Shown one piece after another: positions 1 to 9,428 of a stretch of 64,000 bases of DNA. The notes under the pieces were generated by a model. That model was not told where the DNA came from. It saw nothing but the letters and a program-made list of their open reading frames with translations, and did no database searches. The stretch lies in the NCBI RefSeq assembly GCF_016924145.1, contig NZ_JAFFZO010000009.1, positions 74,411-138,410 of the forward strand. Reading direction: 5' to 3'. The translations under genes and the position numbers were made by a program. Each line of letters starts with the position of its first letter. Positions within the stretch are counted from its first letter, which is position 1. The stretch comes from Amphritea pacifica. GTDB taxonomy: Bacteria > Pseudomonadota > Gammaproteobacteria > Pseudomonadales > Balneatricaceae.

Positions 1-124
1 CATCAGAGATCTGGAACCCGGCGCTGACCAGTTGCTTACGCTGCCCATCGATGCGCTGGTAGTTCCAGTACCCCAGCCCGGCCATCACAATCAGCGCGAC
101 AATAAACCATTGAAATGATCCCAT
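1..124 (-). CDS. Hypothetical membrane-anchored protein, N-terminal part only
   Basis: The open frame starts at an ATG at 124 and runs off the left edge, giving about 41 residues. The first 20 residues (MGSFQWFIVALIVMAGLGYW) form a clear hydrophobic segment followed by a charged stretch, so this is probably a small single-pass inner-membrane protein. A GGGAG Shine-Dalgarno sits just upstream, between this gene and the stop of mazG at 148, so it is probably the last gene of the relA-mazG transcript. The family cannot be told from this fragment. Confidence 0.6.
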   Translation of the reverse strand, partial: MGSFQWFIVALIVMAGLGYWNYQRIDGQRKQLVSAGFQISD

Positions 125-147
125 CGATTATCTCCCGCGGGCTGCGA

Positions 148-960
148 CTAAAGCCCTTTCCGTTTAGCTTCGTTCCACCAGTGGTCCAGTTCATCGAGGG
201 TGAACGCCTGCCAATCTCCAGAGGAGCGCTCGACCTGGTCTTCGATATAATTAAAGCGATTGGTAAACTTCTGATTGGTGTAGCGCAACGCCGTCTCCGG
301 ATTAACCCCCATATGACGGGCCAGATTCACCTGAGCAAACAGCAGATCGCCAAGCTCATGCTCCATCTCCAGCTGATCACCAGCAGCGATCGCTTCGCGC
401 AACTCCGCGATCTCCTCCTCAATCTTATCCAGCACTGGCAGCACATCACCCCAGTCAAAGCCGACCCGGGCAGCCCTTTTCTGCAATTTTTCAGCCCGGT
501 TGAGTGCCGGTAGTGCCATCGGGATATCATCCAGCACCCGGGGTTCCTGAAATGGCTTTTCACCCCGTTCCTCTGCCTTGATCACTTCCCAGGTCTCTTT
601 GATTTGTTGCTCATCCAACGCCGTGGAACTACGCCGGCTGGTCAGAGTTCCCTCGGGAAAGACATGGGGGTGACGACGAATCAGTTTCTTTACCAGGGTA
701 TCGACGATATCGTCAAAATTATAGCCCTGCTGCTCTTCCGCCAGGCGGGCATAAAAGATCACCTGAAACAGCAGGTCTCCCAGTTCGCCCTGCAGGTGCT
801 GCCAGTCCTGTCGCTCGATGGTATCGGCCACCTCATACGCCTCTTCAAGGGTATGGGGAACAATGCTGGCAAAATCCTGTTTCAGATCCCAGGGACAACC
901 ATCCTCAGGGTCCCGCAGCCGGGCCATCAGCGTTTGCAGATCGTCAAGGGTATAACGCAT
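148..960 (-). CDS. mazG: Nucleoside triphosphate pyrophosphohydrolase MazG
   Basis: MazG hydrolyses (d)NTPs to NMP and pyrophosphate. In Enterobacteria it is linked to relA and modulates the (p)ppGpp response. The 270 aa agree with the usual two-domain MazG length. Two MazG repeats are visible, each with the metal-binding EExxE and ExxD pattern: LEEAYEVAD with GELGDLLF near residues 38-66, and IEEEIAELREA with HELGDLLF near residues 180-207. The start codon overlaps the stop of relA (TGATG), which indicates translational coupling. Nothing looks damaged. Confidence 0.95.
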   Translation of the reverse strand: MRYTLDDLQTLMARLRDPEDGCPWDLKQDFASIVPHTLEEAYEVADTIERQDWQHLQGELGDLLFQVIFYARLAEEQQGYNFDDIVDTLVKKLIRRHPHVFPEGTLTSRRSSTALDEQQIKETWEVIKAEERGEKPFQEPRVLDDIPMALPALNRAEKLQKRAARVGFDWGDVLPVLDKIEEEIAELREAIAAGDQLEMEHELGDLLFAQVNLARHMGVNPETALRYTNQKFTNRFNYIEDQVERSSGDWQAFTLDELDHWWNEAKRKGL

Positions 961-3254
961 CAGCGGGTACCACTCCGCTGTCGATGCACCTCGGTAACGT
1001 TTGGAATCTGGTTGATCTTGTCCATAATCTTACCCAACAGCTCGAGGCGACTGATCTCAATCGTAAGTGTCAGATAGGCTATATTGCTCTTCTTATCCGA
1101 CTGAGTATTCGCGGCGATCAGGTTAACATTCTCGTTTGCCATCACCATCATCAGATCGCGCAGCAGACCAGCCCGGTCAAAGGCTTCCACATAGATATCT
1201 ACCGGGTAGGTTGACTCGCCCTCTTCTCCCCAACTGACTTCAACCATCCGTTCCCGCTCCTGCTGACGCAGCTGAAAAGCGTTGGTACAGTCATCCCGGT
1301 GAATAGAGACACCCCGGCTTTTGGTGATATAACCGATAATCGGATCGCCCGGTACCGGCTTACAACACGGAGCAATAGTCGTCAGCAGATTACCCACCCC
1401 GCGTATTTTTATCCCTTCATAAACGGACTGAGAACGAACACTGCTGCCGGGCAATGCCAGATCCAGCTGTTCATCGTGATGATCCGTCTCAACCTGCTGT
1501 TGCGCGGCGTTGATCACTTGCGAAAGACGGATATCCCCGGCGCCCAGCGCAGCATACATATCATCGGCAGAACGATGATTAACCGCCTTCGCCATCAGAT
1601 CAAAATTAAGATCGGCATTCTCCAGCGCCAGACGGCGGAACTCACGATCGATAATTTTCTTACCGGCGGCGGCGTTTTTATCTTTGTCCTGAAGTTTAAA
1701 CCAGTGTTGAATCTTGGCCCGTGAACGGGCGCTGGTGATGTACCCCAGGTTTGGGTTGAGCCAGTCACGCCGCGGATGCTCTTCACTTGCGGTCAGGATC
1801 TCCACCTGATCGCCGGTCTGAAGCTGACGGGTCAGAGGGACGATCCGGCCGTTCAGTTTTGCTCCGCGACAGCGGTGTCCCACTTCGGTATGCACCCGGT
1901 AAGCAAAATCGACCGGTGTCGAGCCCACCGGCATATCGACGACATGACCATCCGGGGTAAAGACATAAACCCGGTCATGGGTCACATCGCCACCGATCAC
2001 CTCAGAAAACTCTTCAGTGCCTCCCAGATCCTCAGTCCACTCAAGCACCTGACGCAGCCAGGCGATCTTGTCTTCATAACTGGAGCTTTGTGAGTGGGTA
2101 TCGGTGCCTTTATAGAGCCAGTGTGCGCAAACCCCTAACTCTGCCTCTTCATGCATCGAAAACGTCCGGATCTGAATCTCCAGTACTTTGCCAGAGGGAC
2201 CAAATACCGCGGTATGCAGGGAACGATAACCGTTGGGTTTAGGCGATGCGATGTAGTCATCAAACTCGTGGGGGATGTTACGCCACAAGCCGTGAACAAT
2301 ACCCAGCACGGTATAACAGTCACGAATCTCCGGCACCAGAATCCGCACCGCACGGATATCATAAACCTGGTTAAAGGCGATGTTCTTACGCTGCATTTTA
2401 CGCCAGATACTGTAGATGTGTTTGGCGCGTCCCATCACATCGCCATCAATATTGACCTTTTTCAACTCAGCATTAAGAATGCTCACCGCATCTTCGATGA
2501 ACTGTTGACGATCCAGGCGCTTCTCATCCAGCAATGACGCAATCTGCTTGTAGTCGTTGGGTTTGAGATAGCGAAATGAGAGATCTTCCAGTTCCCACTT
2601 GATATGACCGATCCCCAGCCGGTGAGCCAGCGGCGCATACACATCAAACACCTCCCGCGCCACCAGATAACGCTTCTTACGGGAGTCACTCTTAACACGA
2701 CGAATAGCACAGGTGCGCTCGGCAATCTTGATCAGCACGACCCGCACATCATCGATCATCGACACCAGCATTTTGCGGACGTTGTCCAGCGGGTTACCGC
2801 TCTGGCCCAGCACATTCTCACGCCGGGGGTTCTGTCGACTGCCGATAGCAGCCATCTGCAACACGCCATCGATCAGCGTAGCAATTGTCTGACTGAAGCG
2901 ACGGCGAATATCTTCCAGTGTGGTACGCTTTTCACGAACACTGCGATACAGGATGGCGGCTACCAGCGCGTCCTGATCCTGATTCAGTTCAATAAGAATC
3001 TGGGCCATCTCCAGCCCGGTGAGGTAACTGTCACTGTCTTTCCATGAATCTTCCGAAGGTTCAGCCTCCTCTTTCAGCTGTTTGGCATAAAGACAGGCCT
3101 GACGGACGGTATCTATATCCTTAACCTCGACCTGCTCCTGCAGCCTTTCCAGCCACAGATCCAGATCGACACTACCGTCAGCATGTATTGGATGATCTTC
3201 GCGTACTTTTACCACAGCGCTACGCCGCTCCCTTGTATACCTTCGTGATGCCAC
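960..3254 (-). CDS. relA: GTP pyrophosphokinase RelA, (p)ppGpp synthetase
   Basis: Ribosome-associated stringent-response enzyme that makes pppGpp from ATP and GTP. The order is a degenerate HD-type region (about residues 60-190), the synthetase domain (about 290-400, with the YDIRAVRILV and PNGYRSLH motifs), a TGS domain (about 430-490, VYVFTPDG), a helical/zinc-finger region (APCCKPVPGD) and a C-terminal ACT domain (about 685-764). The hydrolase HD..HDTxED residues of SpoT are absent, so this is RelA rather than a bifunctional SpoT. The true start may be the GTG at 3215, which gives a protein beginning VVKVRE as in other RelA proteins. mazG follows with a 1-nt overlap. Confidence 0.96.
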   Translation of the reverse strand: MASRRYTRERRSAVVKVREDHPIHADGSVDLDLWLERLQEQVEVKDIDTVRQACLYAKQLKEEAEPSEDSWKDSDSYLTGLEMAQILIELNQDQDALVAAILYRSVREKRTTLEDIRRRFSQTIATLIDGVLQMAAIGSRQNPRRENVLGQSGNPLDNVRKMLVSMIDDVRVVLIKIAERTCAIRRVKSDSRKKRYLVAREVFDVYAPLAHRLGIGHIKWELEDLSFRYLKPNDYKQIASLLDEKRLDRQQFIEDAVSILNAELKKVNIDGDVMGRAKHIYSIWRKMQRKNIAFNQVYDIRAVRILVPEIRDCYTVLGIVHGLWRNIPHEFDDYIASPKPNGYRSLHTAVFGPSGKVLEIQIRTFSMHEEAELGVCAHWLYKGTDTHSQSSSYEDKIAWLRQVLEWTEDLGGTEEFSEVIGGDVTHDRVYVFTPDGHVVDMPVGSTPVDFAYRVHTEVGHRCRGAKLNGRIVPLTRQLQTGDQVEILTASEEHPRRDWLNPNLGYITSARSRAKIQHWFKLQDKDKNAAAGKKIIDREFRRLALENADLNFDLMAKAVNHRSADDMYAALGAGDIRLSQVINAAQQQVETDHHDEQLDLALPGSSVRSQSVYEGIKIRGVGNLLTTIAPCCKPVPGDPIIGYITKSRGVSIHRDDCTNAFQLRQQERERMVEVSWGEEGESTYPVDIYVEAFDRAGLLRDLMMVMANENVNLIAANTQSDKKSNIAYLTLTIEISRLELLGKIMDKINQIPNVTEVHRQRSGTR

Positions 3255-3489
3255 TCATATTGCGCTATCTGCACCCTGCTGATGACCACGTTATAACAGT
3301 AGCAGGGGCCAAAATATTATGAATCCATAGCACTTACAGCGGCCCATTTTAGTATTTCAGCCATGCAATAGCGAGTATGTTCAGCGTAAATCGGGGTATG
3401 CTGTCGGTAATCAGGGGCGGGAAAACCGGCTTTCTAATTAAAAAAGAAAACCCGCTGGCCGATCCGCCATACCGGTTGAGGGGCTGATT

Positions 3490-4131
3490 TCAGGAAGGTT
3501 TAACGGCGATACCCGTCACCAGTTGTCTTACCAGCCGCGGAAAGGCGTGATGCTGATAGCGCTGTAGCTGCGGCACCTCAAAACCAGCGCGGGAAATAAG
3601 CTCTGCAGTCTCCCGGTTCAGCTGGCAGCCCCCGGCACACCGTCGCCAGAAGGGATTAAGACGATGTTGCCAGCGCTGTACTGCAATGTCATCTGAGAGC
3701 ACATGCTCAAAGAATAGCAGTTGCCCGCCCGGCCTGAGCACGCGATAAATTTCCTGCAACACCTTTTGCGGATGAGGCACGGAACAGAGCACAAGAAAGC
3801 AGACCACTGTATCAAACTGGTTATCTGCCAACGGGATATCCATCGCATCAGCAACCAGTAACTGAATTTTATTACGCTGAACTTCCGGTAAAGCTGCCAG
3901 AACTGCGCTGGCTTTCTGCATCACTCCGGTATCAGGCTCAAGTGCATACAGTTCAGAGACCTGCCCCGGATAACAATCAAAGCTGGTGCCGGTACCTGCG
4001 CCAATCTCCAGCACGGTCCCTCTGGCATAGCTCAGGAGTTGCTCTCTTTCAGGAGCGACCAGCTTCGATACCCGGTCCAGCAACCAGGGAAACAACCAGC
4101 GATAATATGGATTGAATCGGCGTAGACTCAT
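3490..4131 (-). CDS. Class I SAM-dependent methyltransferase
   Basis: 213 aa with the SAM-binding motif I VLEIGAGTG near residues 40-48, an acidic motif II (LYALEPD), and a Methyltransf_11-type core including VCFLVLCSVPHP and VLRPGGQLLFFEH. The C-terminal part with GGCQLNRETAELI resembles the METTL7-like group of small-molecule or thiol methyltransferases, but the substrate cannot be read from sequence. The gene is divergent from the thioesterase gene, 67 nt away, and convergent with nothing. I see no operon partner. Confidence 0.8.
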   Translation of the reverse strand: MSLRRFNPYYRWLFPWLLDRVSKLVAPEREQLLSYARGTVLEIGAGTGTSFDCYPGQVSELYALEPDTGVMQKASAVLAALPEVQRNKIQLLVADAMDIPLADNQFDTVVCFLVLCSVPHPQKVLQEIYRVLRPGGQLLFFEHVLSDDIAVQRWQHRLNPFWRRCAGGCQLNRETAELISRAGFEVPQLQRYQHHAFPRLVRQLVTGIAVKPS

Positions 4132-4198
4132 CTCTTGGCATCCACTATTCTTGTACTGAAATTACGTACTTTTGTTTTACATTTCAGGAGCTTTACCT

Positions 4199-4630
4199 AT
4201 GGCACGTATCAAAATTGATATGCCCGAAAACTACAGTTTCACCACCGAAATACCGGTACGTATCAGTGATATTAACTATGCTGGCCACCTCAGCAACGAC
4301 GCTGTGTTATCCATCGTACATGAAGCACGACTTCGTTATCTGAACTCCCACAACTATACAGAGCAGGATATCGAAGGTTCAGGCATTATTATGACCGACT
4401 CGGTTATCGTCTATAAGGCCGAGAGTTTTTACGGTGACCTGATACAGATCGATATTACTGTGGGCGACTTCAATAAGTATGGCTGTGATATCTACTACCT
4501 TCTCAGCAATAAGAAGACAGCGGTAGAGATCGCCCATGTCAAAACCGGTATCGTATTTTTTGATTACACCGAAGGAAAGGTGGTGACCGTACCCGAAGGG
4601 TTTAAAGACAGAATCATCAAAGTGGTTTAA
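4199..4630 (+). CDS. Thioesterase-family (hotdog fold) protein
   Basis: 143 aa with the hotdog signature near the N-terminus (ISDINYAGHLSNDAVLSIVHEARLR contains the D-x4-GH and E-x-R positions of 4-hydroxybenzoyl-CoA/YbgC-type thioesterases). It would hydrolyse an acyl-CoA of unknown chain. I take the ATG at 4199, which has AGGAG 7 nt upstream. A longer frame from a TTG at 4172 would place the Shine-Dalgarno inside the gene. A hairpin at 4733-4755 may end the transcript. Confidence 0.8.
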   Translation: MARIKIDMPENYSFTTEIPVRISDINYAGHLSNDAVLSIVHEARLRYLNSHNYTEQDIEGSGIIMTDSVIVYKAESFYGDLIQIDITVGDFNKYGCDIYYLLSNKKTAVEIAHVKTGIVFFDYTEGKVVTVPEGFKDRIIKVV

Positions 4631-4732
4631 ACACCCGAGTCTGACTGTTTAATAATTACTCAAAAAAAACAGTTTAACTGGTTGAAAAAAATACAGAAAT
4701 GACAACCTGAACGAATTTTAACCCACCGCCGC

Positions 4733-4755
4733 AAAGCCCCATAATATGGGGCTTT
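4733..4755. terminator. Hairpin downstream of thioesterase gene
   Basis: Perfect 8-bp stem AAAGCCCC/GGGGCTTT with the loop ATAATAT, lying between the convergent ends of the thioesterase gene and the RHH gene. It could act in both directions. There is no long T-run, so it is a weak-to-moderate terminator candidate. Confidence 0.5.
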
Positions 4756-4849
4756 CACAGAGTTATCCTAGAGTTATTAACAGCCTTGTGACACTATTTC
4801 TGTTTATAAAAGAGGGATAACGCTCCATTGCCGGGACGCAGTCCAATAC

Positions 4850-5044
4850 TCACTGATCACCGTCCGACTCTTCACTAAAGACTTCATCGCGCCACGCGGG
4901 CCCCAGCTTCTCTTCAATATAATCACGAATCAGCTTACGCACCATCTGCGAAGGGGTGACATCATCTGCATTGCACAGCTTTTCAAAGGTCGCTTTCTTG
5001 TTCGGGTCAATCAGCAGTGTCAGCCGTGCTGTTCTCTTCTCCAT
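4850..5044 (-). CDS. Ribbon-helix-helix (CopG/Arc-like) DNA-binding protein
   Basis: 64 aa with the RHH pattern: a short beta strand (TARLTLLIDP), then two helices (KKATFEKLCNADD, TPSQMVRKLIRDYIEEKL), then an acidic tail (EVFSEESDGDQ). A strong GAGGAG Shine-Dalgarno precedes the ATG at 5044. No toxin gene is adjacent (the next gene is the divergent SulP transporter), so it reads as a stand-alone regulator rather than a visible antitoxin. The target is unknown. Confidence 0.7.
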   Translation of the reverse strand: MEKRTARLTLLIDPNKKATFEKLCNADDVTPSQMVRKLIRDYIEEKLGPAWRDEVFSEESDGDQ

Positions 5045-5157
5045 AACAACTCCTCTAAACTATTTATGTTAATCATATTAACATTGATTTATACAGTGAT
5101 GAACATGTAATGTAATCTATATTCTAACAACCACTCAACCGAACCTGAGGCTACATT

Positions 5158-5191
5158 GCCGGTCGCAGCGTCTTTTATCCGCTGTGACGGC
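5158..5191 (+). promoter_or_regulatory. Leader hairpin upstream of sulP-type gene
   Basis: An imperfect inverted repeat (GCCGGTCGCAGCG and CGCTGTGACGGC around a 9-nt loop) ends 19 nt before the transporter start codon. It would form in the 5' leader close to the ribosome-binding site and might influence translation. No known riboswitch consensus was recognised. Confidence 0.3.
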
Positions 5192-5210
5192 TTAGCGAGA
5201 GCAATTATTC

Positions 5211-6959
5211 ATGTCGCATCGTTTACATCTGCACAGTATTAAGCCTTTTAGTGCGCTGCGTGAGAGCCTTAAAGAGGGCTACACCCTGGCTTCCCTATAC
5301 CGGGACCTGATGGCGGGCATCACGGTTGGCATCATCGCTATTCCATTATCAATGGCGCTGGCGATTGCCAGCGGTGTCCCGCCACAATACGGCCTCTATA
5401 CCGCCATCATCGCCGGTATTCTGATCCCCCTGACCGGCGGTTCCCGCTATAGCATATCCGGTCCGACTGCGGCTTTTGTCGTGATTTTGTATCCCGTGGC
5501 TCAGCAGTTCGGACTCAGTGGGCTGTTGATCGCCTCACTGATGGCAGGCGTGATGCTGGTGTTAATGGCGTTGAGTCGCCTGGGCCGTCTGATTGAATAC
5601 ATTCCCGAACCGGTCACTCTGGGCTTCACCTCAGGCATTGCGGTGGTGATCGCTACCCTGCAGATGAAAGATTTTCTGGGGCTCGAGCTCCCGGAGATGC
5701 CAGAAAAATATATCGATAAAGTACTCGCGCTGATCAATGCATTGCCCACCCTGGAACCTGCCGAGTTTCTTATCGGGGCCACAACCCTGGCGGTGTTAGT
5801 CGTCTGGCCCCGGTTGCGCATTCCGATTCCGGGGCACCTGCCAGCCGTTGCCATCGGGGTAGCACTGTCTTTACTGCTGGCCAGTGCCGGTTTTGATCTC
5901 CAGACCATCGGTTCCCGTTTCAGCTATCAACTGGCTGATGGCACCATCGGTCAGGGTATTCCTCCGGCTTTGCCCGAATTCAACTGGCCCTGGCTGCAGC
6001 CGGGGCCGGATGGGCAACCGATCGACTGGGATTTCCATAAACTGACGGCACTGATTCCGATCGCCTTTTCAATTGCGATGCTGGGGGCGATTGAATCACT
6101 GCTCTGTGCAGTGGTGCTGGACGGCATGAGTGGCAAGCGCCATCACTCCAACGTCGAACTGCTGGGCCAGGGGGTCGGCAATCTGATAACTCCCTGGTTT
6201 GGTGGCATTACCGCAACGGCAGCCATCGCCCGCTCCGCTGCCAACTACCGTGCCGGTGCTCGGTCACCCCTGGCGGCCGTTATTCACGGTCTGGTCGTAC
6301 TCGTCAGCCTGCTGATACTGGCACCCTGGCTGGCGTATATACCGATGGCCTCAATGGCGGCGATGCTGTTGATGGTCGCCTGGAATATGAGTGAAGCGCC
6401 GAAAGTGGTGGAGCTTCTTAAAAAAGCGCCCTCCGGGGATATTCTGGTGCTGCTGACCTGTTTCTCTCTGACCGTGATGATCGATATGGTGGTGGCGATC
6501 TCCTTCGGTATTGTCCTTGCTTCCCTGCTGTTCATGCGGGATATCGCCCAGATGACCCGGGTGATCGAGATCAGTGATAACCGCAAACATGTACCCGACT
6601 CGCTGCCAGAAGACTGGGGCGTATATAAAATCAGCGGGCCGCTGTTTTTTGCCGCAGCCGACAGAATTTTCTCGGAAATGTTATTGCTCACGGAGCATAA
6701 GCAATGCGTCATCCTCTATATGGATGCTGTGCCGATCCTGGATGCCGGCGGATTGTCCGCACTGAATCATTTTCTGGAGGCAAAATTCAAGACGGGTAGC
6801 TTTGTTATTATCGCCGACCTGCAATTTCAACCCCTGAAAAATATCGCTAAAGCAGGACTGAAACCGATCGATCAGGCACTGGTTTTCACACCGACACTGG
6901 CTGAAGCGATTGAAGTGGCTGGTGCCAAAGTCACACAGGCAAACGCCCTGCCTCACTAA
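5211..6959 (+). CDS. SulP-family inorganic anion transporter with STAS domain
   Basis: 582 aa inner-membrane protein. The N-terminal 420 residues carry the SulP transmembrane core with about 10-12 hydrophobic segments, including DLMAGITVGIIAIPLSMA and the SGPTAAF motif near residue 83. A C-terminal STAS domain covers about residues 455-570 (KISGPLFFAAADRIF, AVPILDAGGLSAL). Members carry sulfate, bicarbonate or dicarboxylates (DauA type), and the substrate cannot be fixed here. The gene stands alone and is convergent with dnaB across a strong bidirectional terminator. Confidence 0.9.
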   Translation: MSHRLHLHSIKPFSALRESLKEGYTLASLYRDLMAGITVGIIAIPLSMALAIASGVPPQYGLYTAIIAGILIPLTGGSRYSISGPTAAFVVILYPVAQQFGLSGLLIASLMAGVMLVLMALSRLGRLIEYIPEPVTLGFTSGIAVVIATLQMKDFLGLELPEMPEKYIDKVLALINALPTLEPAEFLIGATTLAVLVVWPRLRIPIPGHLPAVAIGVALSLLLASAGFDLQTIGSRFSYQLADGTIGQGIPPALPEFNWPWLQPGPDGQPIDWDFHKLTALIPIAFSIAMLGAIESLLCAVVLDGMSGKRHHSNVELLGQGVGNLITPWFGGITATAAIARSAANYRAGARSPLAAVIHGLVVLVSLLILAPWLAYIPMASMAAMLLMVAWNMSEAPKVVELLKKAPSGDILVLLTCFSLTVMIDMVVAISFGIVLASLLFMRDIAQMTRVIEISDNRKHVPDSLPEDWGVYKISGPLFFAAADRIFSEMLLLTEHKQCVILYMDAVPILDAGGLSALNHFLEAKFKTGSFVIIADLQFQPLKNIAKAGLKPIDQALVFTPTLAEAIEVAGAKVTQANALPH

Positions 6960-7026
6960 CAAGACCGGGCAAAACAGGACTTTTTTTTACATCCCCTGTT
7001 TTCAGATGGGCGGCGTTCAAAAAGCA

Positions 7027-7054
7027 AAAAAACCGCCAGTGATGGCGGTTTTTT
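7027..7054. terminator. Bidirectional rho-independent terminator between sulP-type gene and dnaB
   Basis: AAAAAACCGCC, 6-nt loop, GGCGGTTTTTT. The stem is flanked by A-tracts and T-tracts on both sides, so it can end both the plus-strand transporter transcript and the minus-strand dnaB transcript. Confidence 0.85.
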
Positions 7055-7080
7055 CACAGGGCCTGCGCCAGTGTGACCTT

Positions 7081-8463
7081 CTATTCGTAGTCCTGATAGG
7101 CCATCGGTGCCAGATTCTCAAACTTGGTAAACTGACCGATAAACGCCAGACGGTTACTACCGATAGGACCATTACGCTGTTTACCAATGATGATCTCGGC
7201 AATGCCCTTATCCGGAGAGTCCTCGTTGTAGACCTCATCCCGGTAGATAAACATGATCACGTCGGCATCCTGCTCGATCGCACCGGATTCCCGCAGGTCA
7301 GAGTTAACAGGACGCTTGTTAGGTCGTTGCTCCAGCGCACGGTTCAGCTGCGACAGCGCAACAACCGGGCATTCCAGCTCTTTAGCCAGCGCCTTAAGAG
7401 AGCGCGAAATCTCGGAGATCTCCGCCGTACGTCCCTCACTACTCCCCCCTTTCAGTTGCATCAACTGAAGGTAATCCACCATGATCAGAGCGATATCACC
7501 ATGTTCCCGAACAATACGCCGGGCACGGTTGCGCATCTCTGTCGGACTGATACCGGCAGTGTCATCGATAAACAGCGGCTTATCCCGCAACATATTCACA
7601 GCCGTGGTCAGACGGGGCCAGTCATCCTCTTCCAGCTTACCGGAACGTACCCGGGTCTGGTTGATCCGCCCAAGGGAGGAGAGCATCCGCGTGACCAACT
7701 GGTCTGCAGGCATCTCGAGGCTGAATACCAGTACCGGTTTATCCTGCGCCATCAGAGCATTTTCGACCAGGTTCATGGCAAAGGTAGTTTTACCCATGGA
7801 GGGACGGGCTGCCACGATGATCAGGTCAGAAGGCTGCAAACCTCCGGTGGATTTATCCAACTCTTCAAACCCGGTGGTAACTCCGGTCATCGAGCCTTCG
7901 GAGTTAAACAGCTCATCAATCTTATCCACCGCTTTTTTCAGCAGTGGATTAACCCCGACAGGCCCCCCCTCGTTGGGCCGGTCCTCGGCGATCTGAAAGA
8001 TCTTCTGTTCCGCTTCGCTGAGGATATCCGTGCCTGGACGCCCTTCCGGCATAAAGGCACTTTCGGCAATCTCGTGGGCAACGGTGATCATCTTGCGCAA
8101 CAGCGCCCGATCACGAACGATCTCGGCATAAGCACGGATATTAGACGCACTGGGGGTATTTCGGGCCAGCTCAACCAGATAGTCGAGTCCGCCCGCCGCA
8201 TCCAGATTTCCGGTGCGATCCAGCTCTTCAGAGATGGTCACCACATCGATCGGCTGCATATTATTAACCAGCTTCTCAATCGTACGAAAGATCAGCCGGT
8301 GATCGTGGCGGTAGAACTGATCTTCCAGCACGATCTCTGATACCGCATCCCAGGCGTTATTATCCAGCATCAGCCCGCCGAGTACGGACTGTTCAGCTTC
8401 CTGCGAGTGAGGAGGAACTTTTACCCCCTCCATATCGGCTGAATCAGGATCCAGATAATCCAT
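7081..8463 (-). CDS. dnaB: Replicative DNA helicase DnaB
   Basis: 460 aa, the usual length for the hexameric 5'-3' helicase that unwinds the replication fork. The N-terminal primase-binding domain starts at HSQEAEQSVLGGLML. The RecA-like domain has Walker A ARPSMGKTT (about residues 210-218), Walker B MVDYLQLM, and the arginine-finger/sensor region SQLNRALEQR. There is no intein. The gene lies downstream of rplI in the common rpsF-rpsR-rplI-dnaB order, but a terminator at 8525-8557 separates them, so it probably has its own promoter between 8464 and 8524. Confidence 0.97.
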   Translation of the reverse strand: MDYLDPDSADMEGVKVPPHSQEAEQSVLGGLMLDNNAWDAVSEIVLEDQFYRHDHRLIFRTIEKLVNNMQPIDVVTISEELDRTGNLDAAGGLDYLVELARNTPSASNIRAYAEIVRDRALLRKMITVAHEIAESAFMPEGRPGTDILSEAEQKIFQIAEDRPNEGGPVGVNPLLKKAVDKIDELFNSEGSMTGVTTGFEELDKSTGGLQPSDLIIVAARPSMGKTTFAMNLVENALMAQDKPVLVFSLEMPADQLVTRMLSSLGRINQTRVRSGKLEEDDWPRLTTAVNMLRDKPLFIDDTAGISPTEMRNRARRIVREHGDIALIMVDYLQLMQLKGGSSEGRTAEISEISRSLKALAKELECPVVALSQLNRALEQRPNKRPVNSDLRESGAIEQDADVIMFIYRDEVYNEDSPDKGIAEIIIGKQRNGPIGSNRLAFIGQFTKFENLAPMAYQDYE

Positions 8464-8524
8464 AAAACTTTATACCTCAACACACAGAATACCCGCTTCA
8501 GATCCCCTTGGCCTGAAACGAAAA

Positions 8525-8557
8525 AAGCACTGCGCAGTATAATACTACGCAGTGCTT
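8525..8557 (-). terminator. Rho-independent terminator of the rpsF-rpsR-rplI operon
   Basis: A 16-bp inverted repeat with one G-T wobble (arms 8525-8540 and 8542-8557). On the minus strand it is followed by a run of six T. It lies 46 nt after the rplI stop. Confidence 0.8.
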
Positions 8558-8602
8558 CTTAACTCACCCGCTGATCTGAAAGATTCAGATCAAAAGCAGT
8601 GC

Positions 8603-9049
8603 TTACTCGCCAACAACAACGATGCCGACAGTAGCAGTCACTTCCGGGTGCAGCTGAATAGCAACTTCGAACTCACCAGTGGTACGCAGCGCACCTTCTG
8701 GCAGACGAACTTCACTCTTAGCCACTTCGATACCTGAAGCTGTAATTGCATCAGCGATATCAGCAGTACCGATAGAACCAAACAGTTTGCCCTCTTCGCC
8801 CGCTTTAGCAACGATAGACAGTTCAATTTCGTTCAGTTGTGCAGCACGTGTCTGAGCAGAATTCAGCTTCTCAGATGCAGCAGATTCCAGTTCAGCACGA
8901 CGTGCTTCAAAAGCTTCCAGATTAGCCGCTGTCGCAGGAACCGCTTTCCCAAAAGGAAGCAGGTAGTTACGACCGTAACCACGCTTAACGGTTACCTTGT
9001 CACCCAGGCTACCCAGTTTGCCAATTTTCTCGAGCAGGATAACTTCCAT
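8603..9049 (-). CDS. rplI: 50S ribosomal protein L9
   Basis: 148 aa with the L9 N-terminal rRNA-binding signature ([17 protein letters not shown], then [16 protein letters not shown]) and the C-terminal globular domain. It is the last gene of the rpsF-rpsR-rplI operon and is followed by a strong terminator. GAGG lies 8 nt before the ATG. Length and composition are normal. Confidence 0.98.
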   Translation of the reverse strand: MEVILLEKIGKLGSLGDKVTVKRGYGRNYLLPFGKAVPATAANLEAFEARRAELESAASEKLNSAQTRAAQLNEIELSIVAKAGEEGKLFGSIGTADIADAITASGIEVAKSEVRLPEGALRTTGEFEVAIQLHPEVTATVGIVVVGE

Positions 9050-9168
9050 CTCGCAAACCTCTATTTTTACTCTCGCCTGTCAGCGTCTGGCACTCACAGG
9101 CTGAAACTTGTTTAATCACCTGCACACATATTTCACATACCTGAATAGGTGCAGCAGGTTAACCGTTA

Positions 9169-9396
9169 TTACTGGTGGCTGTCAGTGTATGGCAGCAGTG
9201 CAACGTAACGCGCACGCTTGATAGCTGTTGCCAGTTGACGCTGGTAACGCGCTTTAGTACCAGTGATACGGCTAGGTACGATTTTACCGGTTTCAGTAAT
9301 GTAACCTTTCAGGGTATCCAGATCTTTGTAATCGATCTCAGTAACGCCTTCAGCGGTAAAACGGCAGAATTTTCTACGACGGAAAAAACGAGCCAT
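9169..9396 (-). CDS. rpsR: 30S ribosomal protein S18
   Basis: 75 aa with S18 hallmarks: [10 protein letters not shown] at the N-terminus and the central [23 protein letters not shown]18 pairs with S6 in the 30S platform. A strong AGAGGAG Shine-Dalgarno precedes the ATG. It directly follows rpsF with no priB gene between them, unlike enteric bacteria. Confidence 0.98.
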   Translation of the reverse strand: MARFFRRRKFCRFTAEGVTEIDYKDLDTLKGYITETGKIVPSRITGTKARYQRQLATAIKRARYVALLPYTDSHQ

Positions 9397-9428
9397 GGTA
9401 TATCTCCTCTAAATATGGGTTAAACCGA

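Noticed and set aside
4850-5044. Antitoxin of a toxin-antitoxin pair
   Set aside because: RHH proteins are often antitoxins, but no small toxin-like gene lies next to it on either side.
6910-8340. Large plus-strand open frame overlapping sulP end and dnaB
   Set aside because: It is antisense to dnaB, has no ribosome-binding site and no protein-like composition; it is a frame shadow.
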